Assembly: GCA_905480545.1 (NCBI GenBank) | Contig: CAJQQR010000006.1 | Coordinates: 1-46,465, forward strand | DNA from: an uncultured Pirellulaceae bacterium | GTDB taxonomy: Bacteria; Planctomycetota; Planctomycetia; Pirellulales; Pirellulaceae | DNA length: 46,465 nucleotides | Direction of reading: 5' to 3' | Shown here: one piece after another, positions 8,454-17,207 of the stretch | Numbering within the stretch: position 1 is the stretch's first letter | How the letters are laid out: each line of letters opens with the position of its first letter | The notes under the pieces: generated by a model | What the model was told of the DNA's origin: nothing | The model's database searches: none | Seen by the model: only the letters and a program-made list of their open reading frames with translations | Translations under genes and position numbers: made by a program

Positions 8454-9371
8454 ATGCGTTTTATAATCGAATCCAAAATATTTCATTTAACTTCTAACAC
8501 GCATTCGACGTTCATTCGTCCGATTCAATTCAATTTCTTTTTTACTTCGATGATCGTTGTTCTATCGAGCCTGTTTGGCATATCGATCGCTCAGGACGCA
8601 TCATCTCAAAGCCAAGCTCAACGAGTTCCAAAATTAACTCAAAATTCCAGTCCGCAGGAAATACGAGTTCTCTCCTATAACATCCATCACGGTGCCGGGA
8701 TTGATGGAAAGTTGGACTTAGAACGGATCGCGAAAGTTATTTTGTCCGAGCGTCCAGATTTGGTGGCATTGCAAGAAGTCGATGTTAACGTCAAACGTTC
8801 GAACTCCATCGATCAAGCGCGAACGCTTGCCGAACTCTGCGAGATGAAGTTTGCCTTCGGCGGTAACATCAAACTACAAGGCGGCGAATACGGAAACGCC
8901 GTTCTGTCCAAATTCAAAATCGTCAAATTCAAAAACACAAAGCTTCCGAACTTCGACTCAGGTGAACAGCGTGGCATTCTGAATTGCACAATAAAAATCG
9001 CTGGATTGGCGCACGACATTGAGTTTTCATCGACACACTTTGACCATCGCCGCAACGATGAAGAGCGATTTGCGTCTTCGCAATCTGTCAACCGTCAGTT
9101 AGAAAACACCATCGCACCGATTTCAATCCTCGCCGGCGATTTCAATGACGTATTGTTTGGACGCACCATCATAGAGTTGGAAAAAAGTTGGGTCCGGTCA
9201 AACGACACGATGCTCCCCACAATCCCCGTGAAAAAACCAAACCGGCAAATTGATTTTATATTCGCATCCAAGACCTCTAAATTAACTTGTATCAAAACGA
9301 AGGTCCTCAGCGAGGCAGTTGCTTCGGACCATCGTGCGTTGCTCGCCATCTATCAACTTGATTCGAAATAA
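8454..9371 (+). CDS. Endonuclease/exonuclease/phosphatase (EEP) family hydrolase, exported or anchored
   Basis: A 305-residue protein from ATG 8454; a TTG at 8406 adds 16 unlikely residues, and ATG 8550 would give a shorter, cleaner signal peptide. A hydrophobic segment at about 28-46 is followed by IAQDASS, fitting export or an N-terminal anchor. The EEP fold (PF03372) starts at residue 70: LSYNIHHG (Asn76), LQEVD (Glu108), STHFDH, GDFND (228-232) and SDH (291-293), i.e. all metal and catalytic positions of the DNase I-like superfamily are present. Members cut phosphodiesters in nucleic acids, phosphoinositides or sphingomyelin. The exact substrate cannot be read, but export suggests an extracellular phosphoester. 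No operon partner is obvious; the GNAT gene follows after 62 bp. Confidence 0.87.
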   Translation: MRFIIESKIFHLTSNTHSTFIRPIQFNFFFTSMIVVLSSLFGISIAQDASSQSQAQRVPKLTQNSSPQEIRVLSYNIHHGAGIDGKLDLERIAKVILSERPDLVALQEVDVNVKRSNSIDQARTLAELCEMKFAFGGNIKLQGGEYGNAVLSKFKIVKFKNTKLPNFDSGEQRGILNCTIKIAGLAHDIEFSSTHFDHRRNDEERFASSQSVNRQLENTIAPISILAGDFNDVLFGRTIIELEKSWVRSNDTMLPTIPVKKPNRQIDFIFASKTSKLTCIKTKVLSEAVASDHRALLAIYQLDSK

Positions 9372-9433
9372 CATGATCGACTTGCCTGTGACGTAAAGGC
9401 AAGACAATCTAGCCTTCAAAAATACGAGATGCC

Positions 9434-9970
9434 ATGCGACTCTTGCCCGCCAACAAAAATCATTTCCCCCAAATCCTAGAGCTGAATAAAGCTGCGGTTC
9501 CCCATGTCAATTTGATTGAACTGGCGACACTCGAGAAATTGGCAAAGCAGAGCGTCGTCTTTCATGTTGCCATTGATGAATGCAACAAGTCATTCCCGGA
9601 TGCGAATCAAGGTACTTCTTCAGTTGAACAAATTGATTCTGTCGTCGGCTTCATGATCGCCCTGGACGAAACCGCCGACTATGAAAGTCCGAACTTCCAA
9701 TACTTTAGACGCAACTACGAATCGTTTGCCTACGTGGATCGAATTGTGATTTCAGAAGCGCATCAAGGAAAAGGGATCGGTCATGAACTATACCGTCAAC
9801 TACAAGTGATCTGCAAAGAAACGCCGATTCTGTGCTGCGAGGTTAATATCCGGCCGCCCAACCCGGCATCATTCGCTTTCCATCAGAACATTGGATTTGA
9901 GAGCGTTGATGAACAGGAAACGGAGCAAGGGAAGAAAAGCGTTACGCTAATGGTGATGAAAAACCAATGA
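9434..9970 (+). CDS. GNAT-family N-acetyltransferase
   Basis: A 178-residue cytoplasmic protein from ATG 9434. It opens with RLLPANKNHFPQILELNKAAVPHVN, like the first strand and helix of GNAT proteins. The acetyl-CoA binding motif A is clear at about 100-125: YVDRIVISEAHQGKGIGHEL, containing Q/R-x-x-G-x-G/A. It ends with a typical motif B region, CEVNIRPPNPASFAFHQNIGF. The family transfers acetyl groups to amines of small molecules or proteins; the substrate is unknown. The gene is separated by 62 bp from the EEP hydrolase and 95 bp from the sulfatase, all on the plus strand. Confidence 0.9.
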   Translation: MRLLPANKNHFPQILELNKAAVPHVNLIELATLEKLAKQSVVFHVAIDECNKSFPDANQGTSSVEQIDSVVGFMIALDETADYESPNFQYFRRNYESFAYVDRIVISEAHQGKGIGHELYRQLQVICKETPILCCEVNIRPPNPASFAFHQNIGFESVDEQETEQGKKSVTLMVMKNQ

Positions 9971-10065
9971 CCAAGTACGGCAAAGTAGGCGAGGGGAATA
10001 TGATTTAGTTATAGTACTGGTCATTGCCGAACGTTTTCTCGAACCCAAAAACGAGAATTGGAATT

Positions 10066-11571
10066 ATGGAACTGTCTCAAAAAGATGTCGTGATGAATCG
10101 AATAAAACACCTGCTCCTATTTGCAACTGTCCTGGCTGTCGTTGCCCTATTTGATTTTCAGTCAGCCAAAGCTGGTGAAATACCAAACGCAAAAAAGACA
10201 CCGCCGAATATCGTCCTGATCTTGGTCGATGACCTTGGCTGGATGGACCTTGGTTGCCAAGGAAGCGACCTTTTTGAAACACCTCACCTCGATAAACTTG
10301 CCGCCGAAGGGATGCGATTCACCAACGGTTATGCCTCCTGCGCCGTCTGTTCACCAACTCGAGCAGCCGTTCAAACCGGGCGGTATCCTGCACGTCTCTT
10401 TGTTACAGATTGGATTCGATCCCGATTTCAGGGTGGTAATATACCGGCAGATAAAGTGAATCCCTGTCTCCTCCCTGTAGAGAAATGGAATGGCGTTAAA
10501 GTTCTATGTCCACCCAATGCCCTCTGGATGGAAAGTAGTGAGTTGACGATCGCTGAAATGCTCAAGCCCGCTGGATACACTTCCTGTTACATCGGAAAGT
10601 GGCATTTGGGGGCCGACGAGTGGTACCCGGACCAACAAGGATTTGACTTCAATTATGGCGGTTGCGATTATGGCCAACCGCCCAGCTATTTTGATCCGTT
10701 CAATCAACCGAACTCGAAAAAGCCGATGCTCAAGGCCGGTATTCCTGGCTTACCCGGGCGAAGCAAAGGCGAATACCTGAGTGATCGTGAAGCGGATGAA
10801 GCCGTCAACTTTATTCGAACCCATAAGGACAAACCGTTTTTCCTGCAGCTATCCAATTACGCGGTCCATACTCCAATTCAAGCCAAGCCGGATGTCACTC
10901 AAAAATACAGGGACAAGATCGCGAAAATGCCTTCGCCGCCCAAACAGAAAAACGCAAAGTACGCCGCGATGGTCGAAAGCGTCGACGATGCGTTCGGCCG
11001 AATTCAGAAAACGCTGGATGAATTGAAGTTGATTGACAACACATTCATTATTTTCACATCGGACAATGGCGGCCTGTTGGGGCCAACGAATAACGCTCCA
11101 CTTCGATCAGGCAAAGGCTACGCATTTGAAGGCGGTATCCGCGTTCCCTACATCGTTAAATGGCCGGGTGTTACGAAACCGAACTCAACCAATGACACAC
11201 CAATCACCAGCGTCGATATCTTTCCCACGATTTTGAAAGTTGCAGAAGTCGACCTTCCCTCGGACCGAGCCATTGATGGCGAGAGTCTCACGCCAATTCT
11301 TTCTGGCAGCGGAAAACTGAGTCGTGAAGCCATTTACTGGCACTTTCCACATTATCGACACCCACCGGGTCCTTACAGCATCATTCGTGATGGGGACTGG
11401 AAGCTGATCAAATGGTACCACGGCCAAAAATTGCTGTTCAATTTAAAATCTGACATCGGTGAAACAAACGACCTCTCTGAAACAAAACCCGAAAAAGCAG
11501 AAGCTTTAGAAGCAAAGTTAATGAACCATTTAAAATCCGTTAACGCGAAAATCCCCGTGCCAAAAAACTGA
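10066..11571 (+). CDS. Type I (formylglycine-dependent) sulfatase, secreted
   Basis: Starts are possible at ATG 10066 (501 residues) or ATG 10093, each giving a signal peptide ending near QSAKA-GE; a TTG at 10024 is less likely. The sulfatase fold (PF00884) begins NIVLILVDDLGWMDLGC with the metal-binding Asp-Asp pair at 55-56. The signature CSPTR at 95-99 carries the Cys that FGE converts to formylglycine. TSDNGG and the closing region with WKLIKWYHG are typical. The enzyme hydrolyses sulfate esters, probably of algal or animal polysaccharides, as in other marine planctomycetes. A true FGE is needed for activation; the FGE-like domain encoded at 4.5-6.6 kb lacks the catalytic cysteines, so the activator must be elsewhere. 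A strong hairpin lies 42 bp downstream. Confidence 0.94.
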   Translation: MELSQKDVVMNRIKHLLLFATVLAVVALFDFQSAKAGEIPNAKKTPPNIVLILVDDLGWMDLGCQGSDLFETPHLDKLAAEGMRFTNGYASCAVCSPTRAAVQTGRYPARLFVTDWIRSRFQGGNIPADKVNPCLLPVEKWNGVKVLCPPNALWMESSELTIAEMLKPAGYTSCYIGKWHLGADEWYPDQQGFDFNYGGCDYGQPPSYFDPFNQPNSKKPMLKAGIPGLPGRSKGEYLSDREADEAVNFIRTHKDKPFFLQLSNYAVHTPIQAKPDVTQKYRDKIAKMPSPPKQKNAKYAAMVESVDDAFGRIQKTLDELKLIDNTFIIFTSDNGGLLGPTNNAPLRSGKGYAFEGGIRVPYIVKWPGVTKPNSTNDTPITSVDIFPTILKVAEVDLPSDRAIDGESLTPILSGSGKLSREAIYWHFPHYRHPPGPYSIIRDGDWKLIKWYHGQKLLFNLKSDIGETNDLSETKPEKAEALEAKLMNHLKSVNAKIPVPKN

Positions 11572-11613
11572 TATCGCAAATTCGATCAGCGTTTTGAAAG
11601 AATGATCAAAGAA

Positions 11614-11633
11614 CCGCCGGCGAAAGCCGGTGG
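11614..11633 (+). terminator. GAAA-tetraloop hairpin between sulfatase and beta-helix genes
   Basis: CCGCCGGC-GAAA-GCCGGTGG forms an 8-bp GC-rich stem with one G-U pair and a GNRA loop. No T-run follows, so it is not a classic intrinsic terminator; it may be a Rho-type 3' end, an RNA-stabilising element or a dispersed palindromic repeat. It overlaps a GTG at 11630 that could extend the next gene, an argument against that start. Confidence 0.6.
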
Positions 11634-11773
11634 CATCCACAGCCGAAACTACCAGTGCCGGACAGTGGAATTTTGAGCTATGGCGGACGTTTCAAGGTCA
11701 GTTCCACGCAAACGAAGCACTTGATTTGTTTCGCCGAATGGCGAGGCAGGCACAAAAACATTATTGGAGAAGT

Positions 11774-13171
11774 ATGGCAAACGTCAAAGATTTTGGAGCG
11801 GTCGGAGATGGCGTCACCGACGACACCAACGCGATACAACATGCGTTCAACGATGGCGACGGACTGATCGAATTCGATCGCGGTAATTATTTGGTTTCGA
11901 AAACCATTGAAATCCAACTGAAGAAGACCGGACGAATTGGGATTGATGGCTCCGGCGGAACGGCCAAACTCTTGATGTCCGGCGTCGGACCAGTGTTTCG
12001 ATTGATCGGCACCCATGCGTCGACGGCGGATCCAGCTGGCTTTAAGGAAATGGAGTGGCGGCGTGAACGCAATCCGATGATTAGCAATATCGAAATTGAA
12101 GGCATGAACTCGCAGGCGGACGGCATTGAAATATCCGGTGTGATGCAGCCAACCTTATCCGGTGTTCTCATTCGAAAAGTAAGAAATGCACTTCGAATTT
12201 TCGACCGAGCTCGAAATGTGATCGTCGACCACTGCAACTTTTATCACAATACCGGAGTTGGTATCTTCCTTGATCAGGTCAACCTCCATCAAACGATCAT
12301 TTCGAACTCCCATATCAGCTACTGCCGTCGAGGCGGTATTCGCATCCAGAATAGTGAAATTCGGAATTTGCAGATCACTGGAAATGATATCGAGTACAAC
12401 AACAATCGAAGTCACGCAAACTTTGATGACGAACCGACGGCCGAAATTTATATCGATGTTGGCCAAAAAGGAACCGTGCGTGAAGGAACAATTTCCAGCA
12501 ACACCATCCAGGCGACCTACAGTTCACAGGGTGCGAATATTCGAATGATCGGTGCTTCCGAGGGCGAAACAGCCAATCACCGAGCCGGAATGTGGACGAT
12601 TTCCGGGAATCTGATCGGCAGTCAAAAGAACAACATTCATTTAAGTTCAGTTCGTGGCGTGACCATTACCGGCAATTATATTTACAGCGGTCATCATCGT
12701 AATATTCTGATTGAAAAGTCACGGAACATCGTAATTGGCTCAAACTGCATGGGGCATAATCCGGATTATCGAAAGAACGAATTGGCGACCGGAATCCGAA
12801 TCGAAGATACCGAGAACTGCAACATCACCGGTTTGCTGATTGAGGATGCAGAAGCAGGCAAACACACTGTTTCCAATACCGTTCAGATCGAACGTGACGC
12901 ATTACTGGAACTGATTCGTTGCCATCGCGTGAACGTGACCGGTTGCCAAGTACTTGATCCAACTCCCGTTGGAATCCTGGCGGAAGATTGCAACGAAACA
13001 TCCATCAATCACTGCACTGTTTTGGACGATCGAAATCCGCAAAAAATGGAAGTGGGAATCAGGTGGAAGGGGCAGGGAAATGGCAATCGGATCTTCGGCT
13101 GCCGAATTGGAAAAGGGACTGTTGCCAGCATTTCTGCGGATGATACCGTCAAACAAAACTCAAATTATTAG
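11774..13171 (+). CDS. Right-handed parallel beta-helix protein (pectate lyase 3 superfamily-like)
   Basis: Start chosen at ATG 11774 because GGAGAAG lies just upstream and the protein then opens at the domain itself (ANVKDFGAVGDGVTDDTNAI, the classic start of PF12708). An upstream GTG at 11630 adds 48 residues of unlikely sequence. The 465-residue product continues with a long series of beta-helix rungs rich in Asn, Ile and Gly (NIEIEGMN, RNVIVDHCNFYHN, ITGNDIEYNNN, VTITGNYIY, NIVIGSNCMGHN). Such helices occur in polysaccharide lyases, glycosidases and epimerases; no catalytic residues can be assigned. No signal peptide is seen with this start, which is odd for the family. The gene ends 9 bp before the AlkD-like gene, so the two are probably cotranscribed. 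Confidence 0.85.
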   Translation: MANVKDFGAVGDGVTDDTNAIQHAFNDGDGLIEFDRGNYLVSKTIEIQLKKTGRIGIDGSGGTAKLLMSGVGPVFRLIGTHASTADPAGFKEMEWRRERNPMISNIEIEGMNSQADGIEISGVMQPTLSGVLIRKVRNALRIFDRARNVIVDHCNFYHNTGVGIFLDQVNLHQTIISNSHISYCRRGGIRIQNSEIRNLQITGNDIEYNNNRSHANFDDEPTAEIYIDVGQKGTVREGTISSNTIQATYSSQGANIRMIGASEGETANHRAGMWTISGNLIGSQKNNIHLSSVRGVTITGNYIYSGHHRNILIEKSRNIVIGSNCMGHNPDYRKNELATGIRIEDTENCNITGLLIEDAEAGKHTVSNTVQIERDALLELIRCHRVNVTGCQVLDPTPVGILAEDCNETSINHCTVLDDRNPQKMEVGIRWKGQGNGNRIFGCRIGKGTVASISADDTVKQNSNY

Positions 13172-13180
13172 AAAGTAATT

Positions 13181-13891
13181 ATGGAAACCGTCAGTGCCGT
13201 ACTCTCGGAACTAAAAACGAAGGGCTCGGAACAAACACGTAAAATCTTCGCGAAACATGGTGCACCAGAATCGATGTTCGGCGTAAAGGTTGCCGACATG
13301 AAAGTCATCGCCAAAAAAATCAAAGGCAACCAGGAATTGGCCCTCGAACTTTATGATTGCGGAAACTCCGACGCAATGTATTTGGCCGGAATGGTTGCGG
13401 ACGGATCGCAAATGTCCAAAAAGCAGCTTGATCAATGGGCAAAAGACGCAAGCTGGTCCATGATTGCGGAATATACAGTCCCCGGCGTTACCTGCGAAAA
13501 CGATTCGGCGAGGGACATTGCGATGAAGTGGATCAAGTCCAAGACGGAGACCGTTGCTGCTGCGGGTTGGTGTACCTACTCTGGTATCTTGGCCACGCGA
13601 AATGACGATGACATCGATTTTGCTGAAGTCGAAGCGTTACTCGATAAAATCGAATCGGAAATAACCGAGGCCAAAAACCGCGTCCGGTACACCATGAATG
13701 GCTTTGTGATTTCGGTCGGCGGGTATGTGAAAGCGTTAAACAAGCGAGCTAAATTAACCGCGAAAAAAATCGGAGTTGTAAATTGTGATGTCGGCGAAAC
13801 AGCCTGCAAGGTTCCACTTGCATCGGAATACATTCTGAAGATCGAGAAATCCGGGAAGCTTGGCAAGAAGCGAAAAACGATCAAGTGCTAA
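13181..13891 (+). CDS. AlkD-like DNA alkylation repair family protein
   Basis: A 236-residue cytoplasmic protein made of helical repeats. The stretch KHGAPESMFGVKVADMKVIA, then ELALELYDCGNSDAMYLAGM and WAKDASWSMIAEYTV follow the pattern of the DNA alkylation repair family (PF08713, ALK/HEAT-like). AlkD removes 3- and 7-alkylpurines from DNA without base flipping. This gene belongs to a divergent subfamily in which the conserved W-D of AlkD is not obvious, so enzymatic activity is uncertain. The basic C-terminus (KSGKLGKKRKTIKC) could contact nucleic acid. It starts 9 bp after the beta-helix gene. Confidence 0.82.
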   Translation: METVSAVLSELKTKGSEQTRKIFAKHGAPESMFGVKVADMKVIAKKIKGNQELALELYDCGNSDAMYLAGMVADGSQMSKKQLDQWAKDASWSMIAEYTVPGVTCENDSARDIAMKWIKSKTETVAAAGWCTYSGILATRNDDDIDFAEVEALLDKIESEITEAKNRVRYTMNGFVISVGGYVKALNKRAKLTAKKIGVVNCDVGETACKVPLASEYILKIEKSGKLGKKRKTIKC

Positions 13892-13914
13892 TTCGAACAT
13901 AAAAGTACATTGCA

Positions 13915-14100
13915 TCAAAACACAAACAATTCTGATGCGACGGTTTTTTTCGAGGAATAAACGGCCACATTCAACCGTATCCCTAGCATGTCAATCGCAT
14001 AGGCATTAAGCCCGCACATCTTACAAGGATTGTTTTTCTGCACGCATGACGAGGACACCTTATCGCCATCTACAAATAGGAGGAAAGAGGCCGCGGGCAC
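13915..14100 (-). CDS. Possible small Cys-containing protein (uncertain)
   Basis: A 61-codon frame begins 25 bp after the stop of the RadC-like gene on the same strand. It contains CVQKNNPCKMCGLNAYAID, with three cysteines including CKMC, a pattern that could bind a metal. No family is recognised, no good ribosome binding site is visible, and the frame may be chance. It could also be the degraded tail of an older gene. Confidence 0.25.
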   Translation of the reverse strand: MPAASFLLFVDGDKVSSSCVQKNNPCKMCGLNAYAIDMLGIRLNVAVYSSKKTVASELFVF

Positions 14101-14125
14101 TTCAATGCGATAGGCAGCTTCTCAA

Positions 14126-15178
14126 TTAACAGGTGTGAATGCTTACGGAGCGAGGATTTCCTATGATGATGTGATCGAGTACATCGATGCCCAACGTCTT
14201 TCCACATTCAGAAAGGCGACTTGTCACGGCATGATCTTCTCTGCTTGGTGTCGGATCCCCGGAAGGGTGATTGTGAACGAGAATAATGGACGAAGCCGCA
14301 TCTTTAATCGCAGCACGAAAAACCTCTCGAGGATGCACCAGTGAAGCATCCAATGTCCCGACGGTAATTCGATGCGTATCGATAACTTGATTCTTTGTAT
14401 CGAGCGTCACGATATGAAACTCCTCTTGCTTCGTGTCGGTTGCAAGTCGTGCAAAACGACGTTGGCAAAATTGGATCGCGTCTTCTGAACCCGCTATCTT
14501 GGTTACGTCTTTCGTTTCGAAAAGTGCGGCAATCCGCCGCCCCAATTCAATACCAGCCATGATTTGACAGTAAGCCGTTTTTTCGATTGCTGAACTGATC
14601 GATTTTAGTTCTCCACGGCCAGCCGACGCTAAGCGATCCAGCTTGTCTTGAAATTCTTTCGCAACTTTTTGTCCCGCGATCACCGCGGACTCCCCCGGTC
14701 TACCACTGCGGATCAGAATCGCAACCAGTTCCGCAATCGTCAAATTCTCCTTGCCAATTTCTAACAATCGCTCACGAGGACGATCTTGAAACGGCGCTGC
14801 TTTGATTTGCACCCCAAATATTTTTTGGTCAAGCCATTTTTTAGAATCAAAGTTGCCGCGGCTTTGGTTCCAAACATATGCTCCATGCTCAACCTCACGC
14901 ACCAACCAACCATCGGTTACCAATTGATTGATGGTACGCGTAATAAACGCAGGCTGTTCTGAGGGATGCAAACTCTTCACCGAGTCAATTTCGACGGGAT
15001 GCTTCGCGACAATTGTGTCAAGGATGACAGAGTAGCGTTCGTAGCGAGAACTAGCTGTGGATCTTCGATTCACTTTTGCATTCCCAATCGTACTTACGTC
15101 CTTCGAAAGATCGTTGGTGGATACGGGGTTTGCTTCGGGCTCGTTGAGCAATTTCTTATCGCGTGACATTCTGTCCAT
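14126..15178 (-). CDS. radC: RadC-like JAB/MPN-domain protein with an N-terminal extension
   Basis: A 350-residue protein starting at ATG 15178, with ATG 15169 as alternative. The first 130 residues are not RadC-like: a polar tail, then a region (about 45-105) reading like a winged helix (RYSVILDTIV, FITRTINQLVTDGWLVREVE). A RadC core follows: RERLLEIGKENLTIAELVAI, a helix-hairpin-helix-like part ending ELGRRI, and the JAMM metal site with His302, His304 and Asp315 in VHNHPSGDPTPSREDH. The protein stops at SVSIHTC, a few residues short of the usual RadC end. JAMM proteins are zinc metalloproteases or isopeptidases; RadC's own role is unsettled and is no longer regarded as clear DNA repair. 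The winged helix suggests DNA binding. It is not next to phage or mobile genes here. Confidence 0.9.
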   Translation of the reverse strand: MDRMSRDKKLLNEPEANPVSTNDLSKDVSTIGNAKVNRRSTASSRYERYSVILDTIVAKHPVEIDSVKSLHPSEQPAFITRTINQLVTDGWLVREVEHGAYVWNQSRGNFDSKKWLDQKIFGVQIKAAPFQDRPRERLLEIGKENLTIAELVAILIRSGRPGESAVIAGQKVAKEFQDKLDRLASAGRGELKSISSAIEKTAYCQIMAGIELGRRIAALFETKDVTKIAGSEDAIQFCQRRFARLATDTKQEEFHIVTLDTKNQVIDTHRITVGTLDASLVHPREVFRAAIKDAASSIILVHNHPSGDPTPSREDHAVTSRLSECGKTLGIDVLDHIIIGNPRSVSIHTC

Positions 15179-16261
15179 TCTGAGGATTTCATTCCGTCAT
15201 GCAAGCAACTGAGAGAGGCCAGATTTCAAAAAATCCAGAAAGTCAGGCTAGGGTTTCATATCCCGAAACCGATCGTCAAAACGGACTCGATAAGCGGTGA
15301 CGTACCGGAGTTTGCCTTGCCAAAAATCCACGCAAAAATCACACGAAACAAAAAAAACCGTGGCTGCGGAGACCAACGGTATCGCGTGACAACGATCATG
15401 ATGGAACTTATGTGCAAAATGGCCTGGAATCGAACATTCGCACGGGCCTTCCAACCCAGCCACCCTTTCGTACCATCGAATTCCCGAATCAAGTCCTTCC
15501 CGTGGACTCTTGAACGACCAGCACAAATTTTACAAAACGCACCCTGACTACAAGGAAAACGTTTGTTGGAGTCGTTTGATGTTGAACAAAATACAATTGG
15601 TAACCAAGTCACCTTTTTGAAATTTTCACAGAACTTTTTCGCAATCCTTTTATCGAGTCCGATGCAGAATTGTCAATCTGTGTACAAGTCAAAAGTCGCG
15701 ACAAACGTTGAATGGAGCAATCCGCTCGCATAGCAAAACCAATTGATGAAGTTGCCATTCCTCAATGTCGACAACACTATGTTTTTACATTGTCATCACC
15801 ATCCAACCGACGCGGCCCCCCTGAAAGACTTGCTGAAATTGGCACAGTCCGTTCCAAAACCTTCGATTTCGACAAGCTTTCGCCTGAATTGACAGACACG
15901 ACGCAACACCGCCCGACGCAAGGCTAAGAAAGGGGTTGACGACGCGGCAAGATGGCTCCAGGAACGCAGCATTGAATCCGGGAGACGCAACGGCAGCTGT
16001 AAATTTCAACTTCCACAAGTTTGGGACGGCTTGGTAGAAACAGCCATTCCGATTCCGCTTGTCCTTTTCGTGATTGGTAAACTAGTTCTATTTGACTCGC
16101 TTTTTCGAGCGTGAACTTGACTTGAAAAAGAGGGGAAGCATACTACCTCGACGGACTCCCGTAGACGGGGCTGATCCGCAATACAGCTAGCGGTTCACTG
16201 CTTAATACGCGTTTTTCTTATCTACTTTAAGCTCTTTTTTTGCATCACGGCAGGTACATCC
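15179..16261. other. Long intergenic region, possibly with gene remnants
   Basis: No complete gene is convincing in these 1,080 bp. On the minus strand two overlapping frames (15256-15612 and 15248-15526) carry Cys/His-rich stretches, AFCKICAGRSRVHGKDLI in one and CECSIPGHFAHKFHHDRC in the other; a frameshift joining them would make one Cys/His-rich protein, so a decayed gene is possible. Plus 15712-15927 and minus 15785-16018 look like chance frames. A weak promoter-like pair, TTGACT (16117-16122) and CATACT (16139-16144) with a 16-nt spacer, precedes the gene at 16262. Confidence 0.4.
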
Positions 16262-17155
16262 ATGACAATTCAACGGCTGATGGTAATCGGCATTTGCCTT
16301 TTCAGTTTTAACAACACAATGCGAACATGGGGACAAGAGTCGTCTGAAAAACAGTCAATAATGCAGTCCGTGCAGAGTTACGTAAACGCTTTTAATAAAA
16401 GAAGTGCCGTTGGGGTAAGCAATCATTGGGCGACTGACGGTGAATTTATCGACGGCACCGGCGAGGTCATCAAGGGACGGCCCCAAATCCGAAAGGTCTT
16501 CGAAAAGCGATTCAAGGAAATGCCAATGAACTCGAGACTGTCGCTGACCGTCAAAAGCATTTCTTTTGTTACCGACACCGTGGCGATTGAAGATGGAATC
16601 GCAGAATTCAGCGGCGAGTTAAGCGAATATTCCGCTGTCCATAAATTGGAAGACAAAGAATGGCGAGTGCATAGTATTCGAGAAACCCCTATTGATTCCC
16701 AGACCCCAACTTCCAAGAAGCTTTCTGAACTGGAATGGCTGGTCGGAGAATGGGTGGACGTGAATGACGATGCTGTCGTCCTCAGCTCATGTCGCTGGTC
16801 CAAAAACAAAAATTTTCTGACGTGCAATGTCAGTGTCGAGGTTTCCGGACGTGATCCGGTCCAGGGCACTCAAGTGATCGGATACGATCCTTCAAAGCAA
16901 AAAATTCGATCTTGGACGTTTGACTCCAAAGGCGGAATCGTTGAGGGAATCTGGACGCGAAAGAAAAACACCTGGTTGGTGAAAACCAAGCATGTTTTAG
17001 CAGACGGAAAGTTGGCTACCGCCACCAACGTCTACGAATTACAGAATGCCAACCAATTCACCTGGAAATCCTCGAAGCGTAAACTGGATGGAGAAGCCCT
17101 TCCTGACACAAAACCGATTACGGTTGTGCGACTGAAGGGCGACTCTAGCCAATAA
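16262..17155 (+). CDS. Secreted SnoaL/DUF4440-like (NTF2 fold) protein
   Basis: A 297-residue protein from ATG 16262 with a signal peptide (MTIQRLMVIGICLFSFNN, cleavage near TWGQES). Residues 32-140 resemble the SnoaL/SgcJ/DUF4440 branch of the NTF2 fold: SYVNAFNKRSAVGVSNHWAT, DGTGEVIKGRPQIRKVFEKR, and a closing strand KEWRVHSIRETP. A second domain, beginning LSELEWLVGEWVD, looks like a lipocalin-type DUF1579 barrel with WLVGEW and IRSWTFDSKGGIVEG. This two-domain layout is known from many planctomycete secreted proteins without assigned function. Ligand binding is likely but enzymatic activity cannot be inferred. The next gene starts 52 bp downstream on the same strand. Confidence 0.83.
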   Translation: MTIQRLMVIGICLFSFNNTMRTWGQESSEKQSIMQSVQSYVNAFNKRSAVGVSNHWATDGEFIDGTGEVIKGRPQIRKVFEKRFKEMPMNSRLSLTVKSISFVTDTVAIEDGIAEFSGELSEYSAVHKLEDKEWRVHSIRETPIDSQTPTSKKLSELEWLVGEWVDVNDDAVVLSSCRWSKNKNFLTCNVSVEVSGRDPVQGTQVIGYDPSKQKIRSWTFDSKGGIVEGIWTRKKNTWLVKTKHVLADGKLATATNVYELQNANQFTWKSSKRKLDGEALPDTKPITVVRLKGDSSQ

Positions 17156-17207
17156 TCGGTAGTCGACTTAATTAAATCAAATCTGACGTTTTTGTCTTGG
17201 AGATAAC

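Noticed and set aside
15400..15480. tRNA-like GTTCGATTCC on the minus strand
   Set aside because: The flanking bases cannot form a T-stem or an acceptor stem, so it is not a tRNA.
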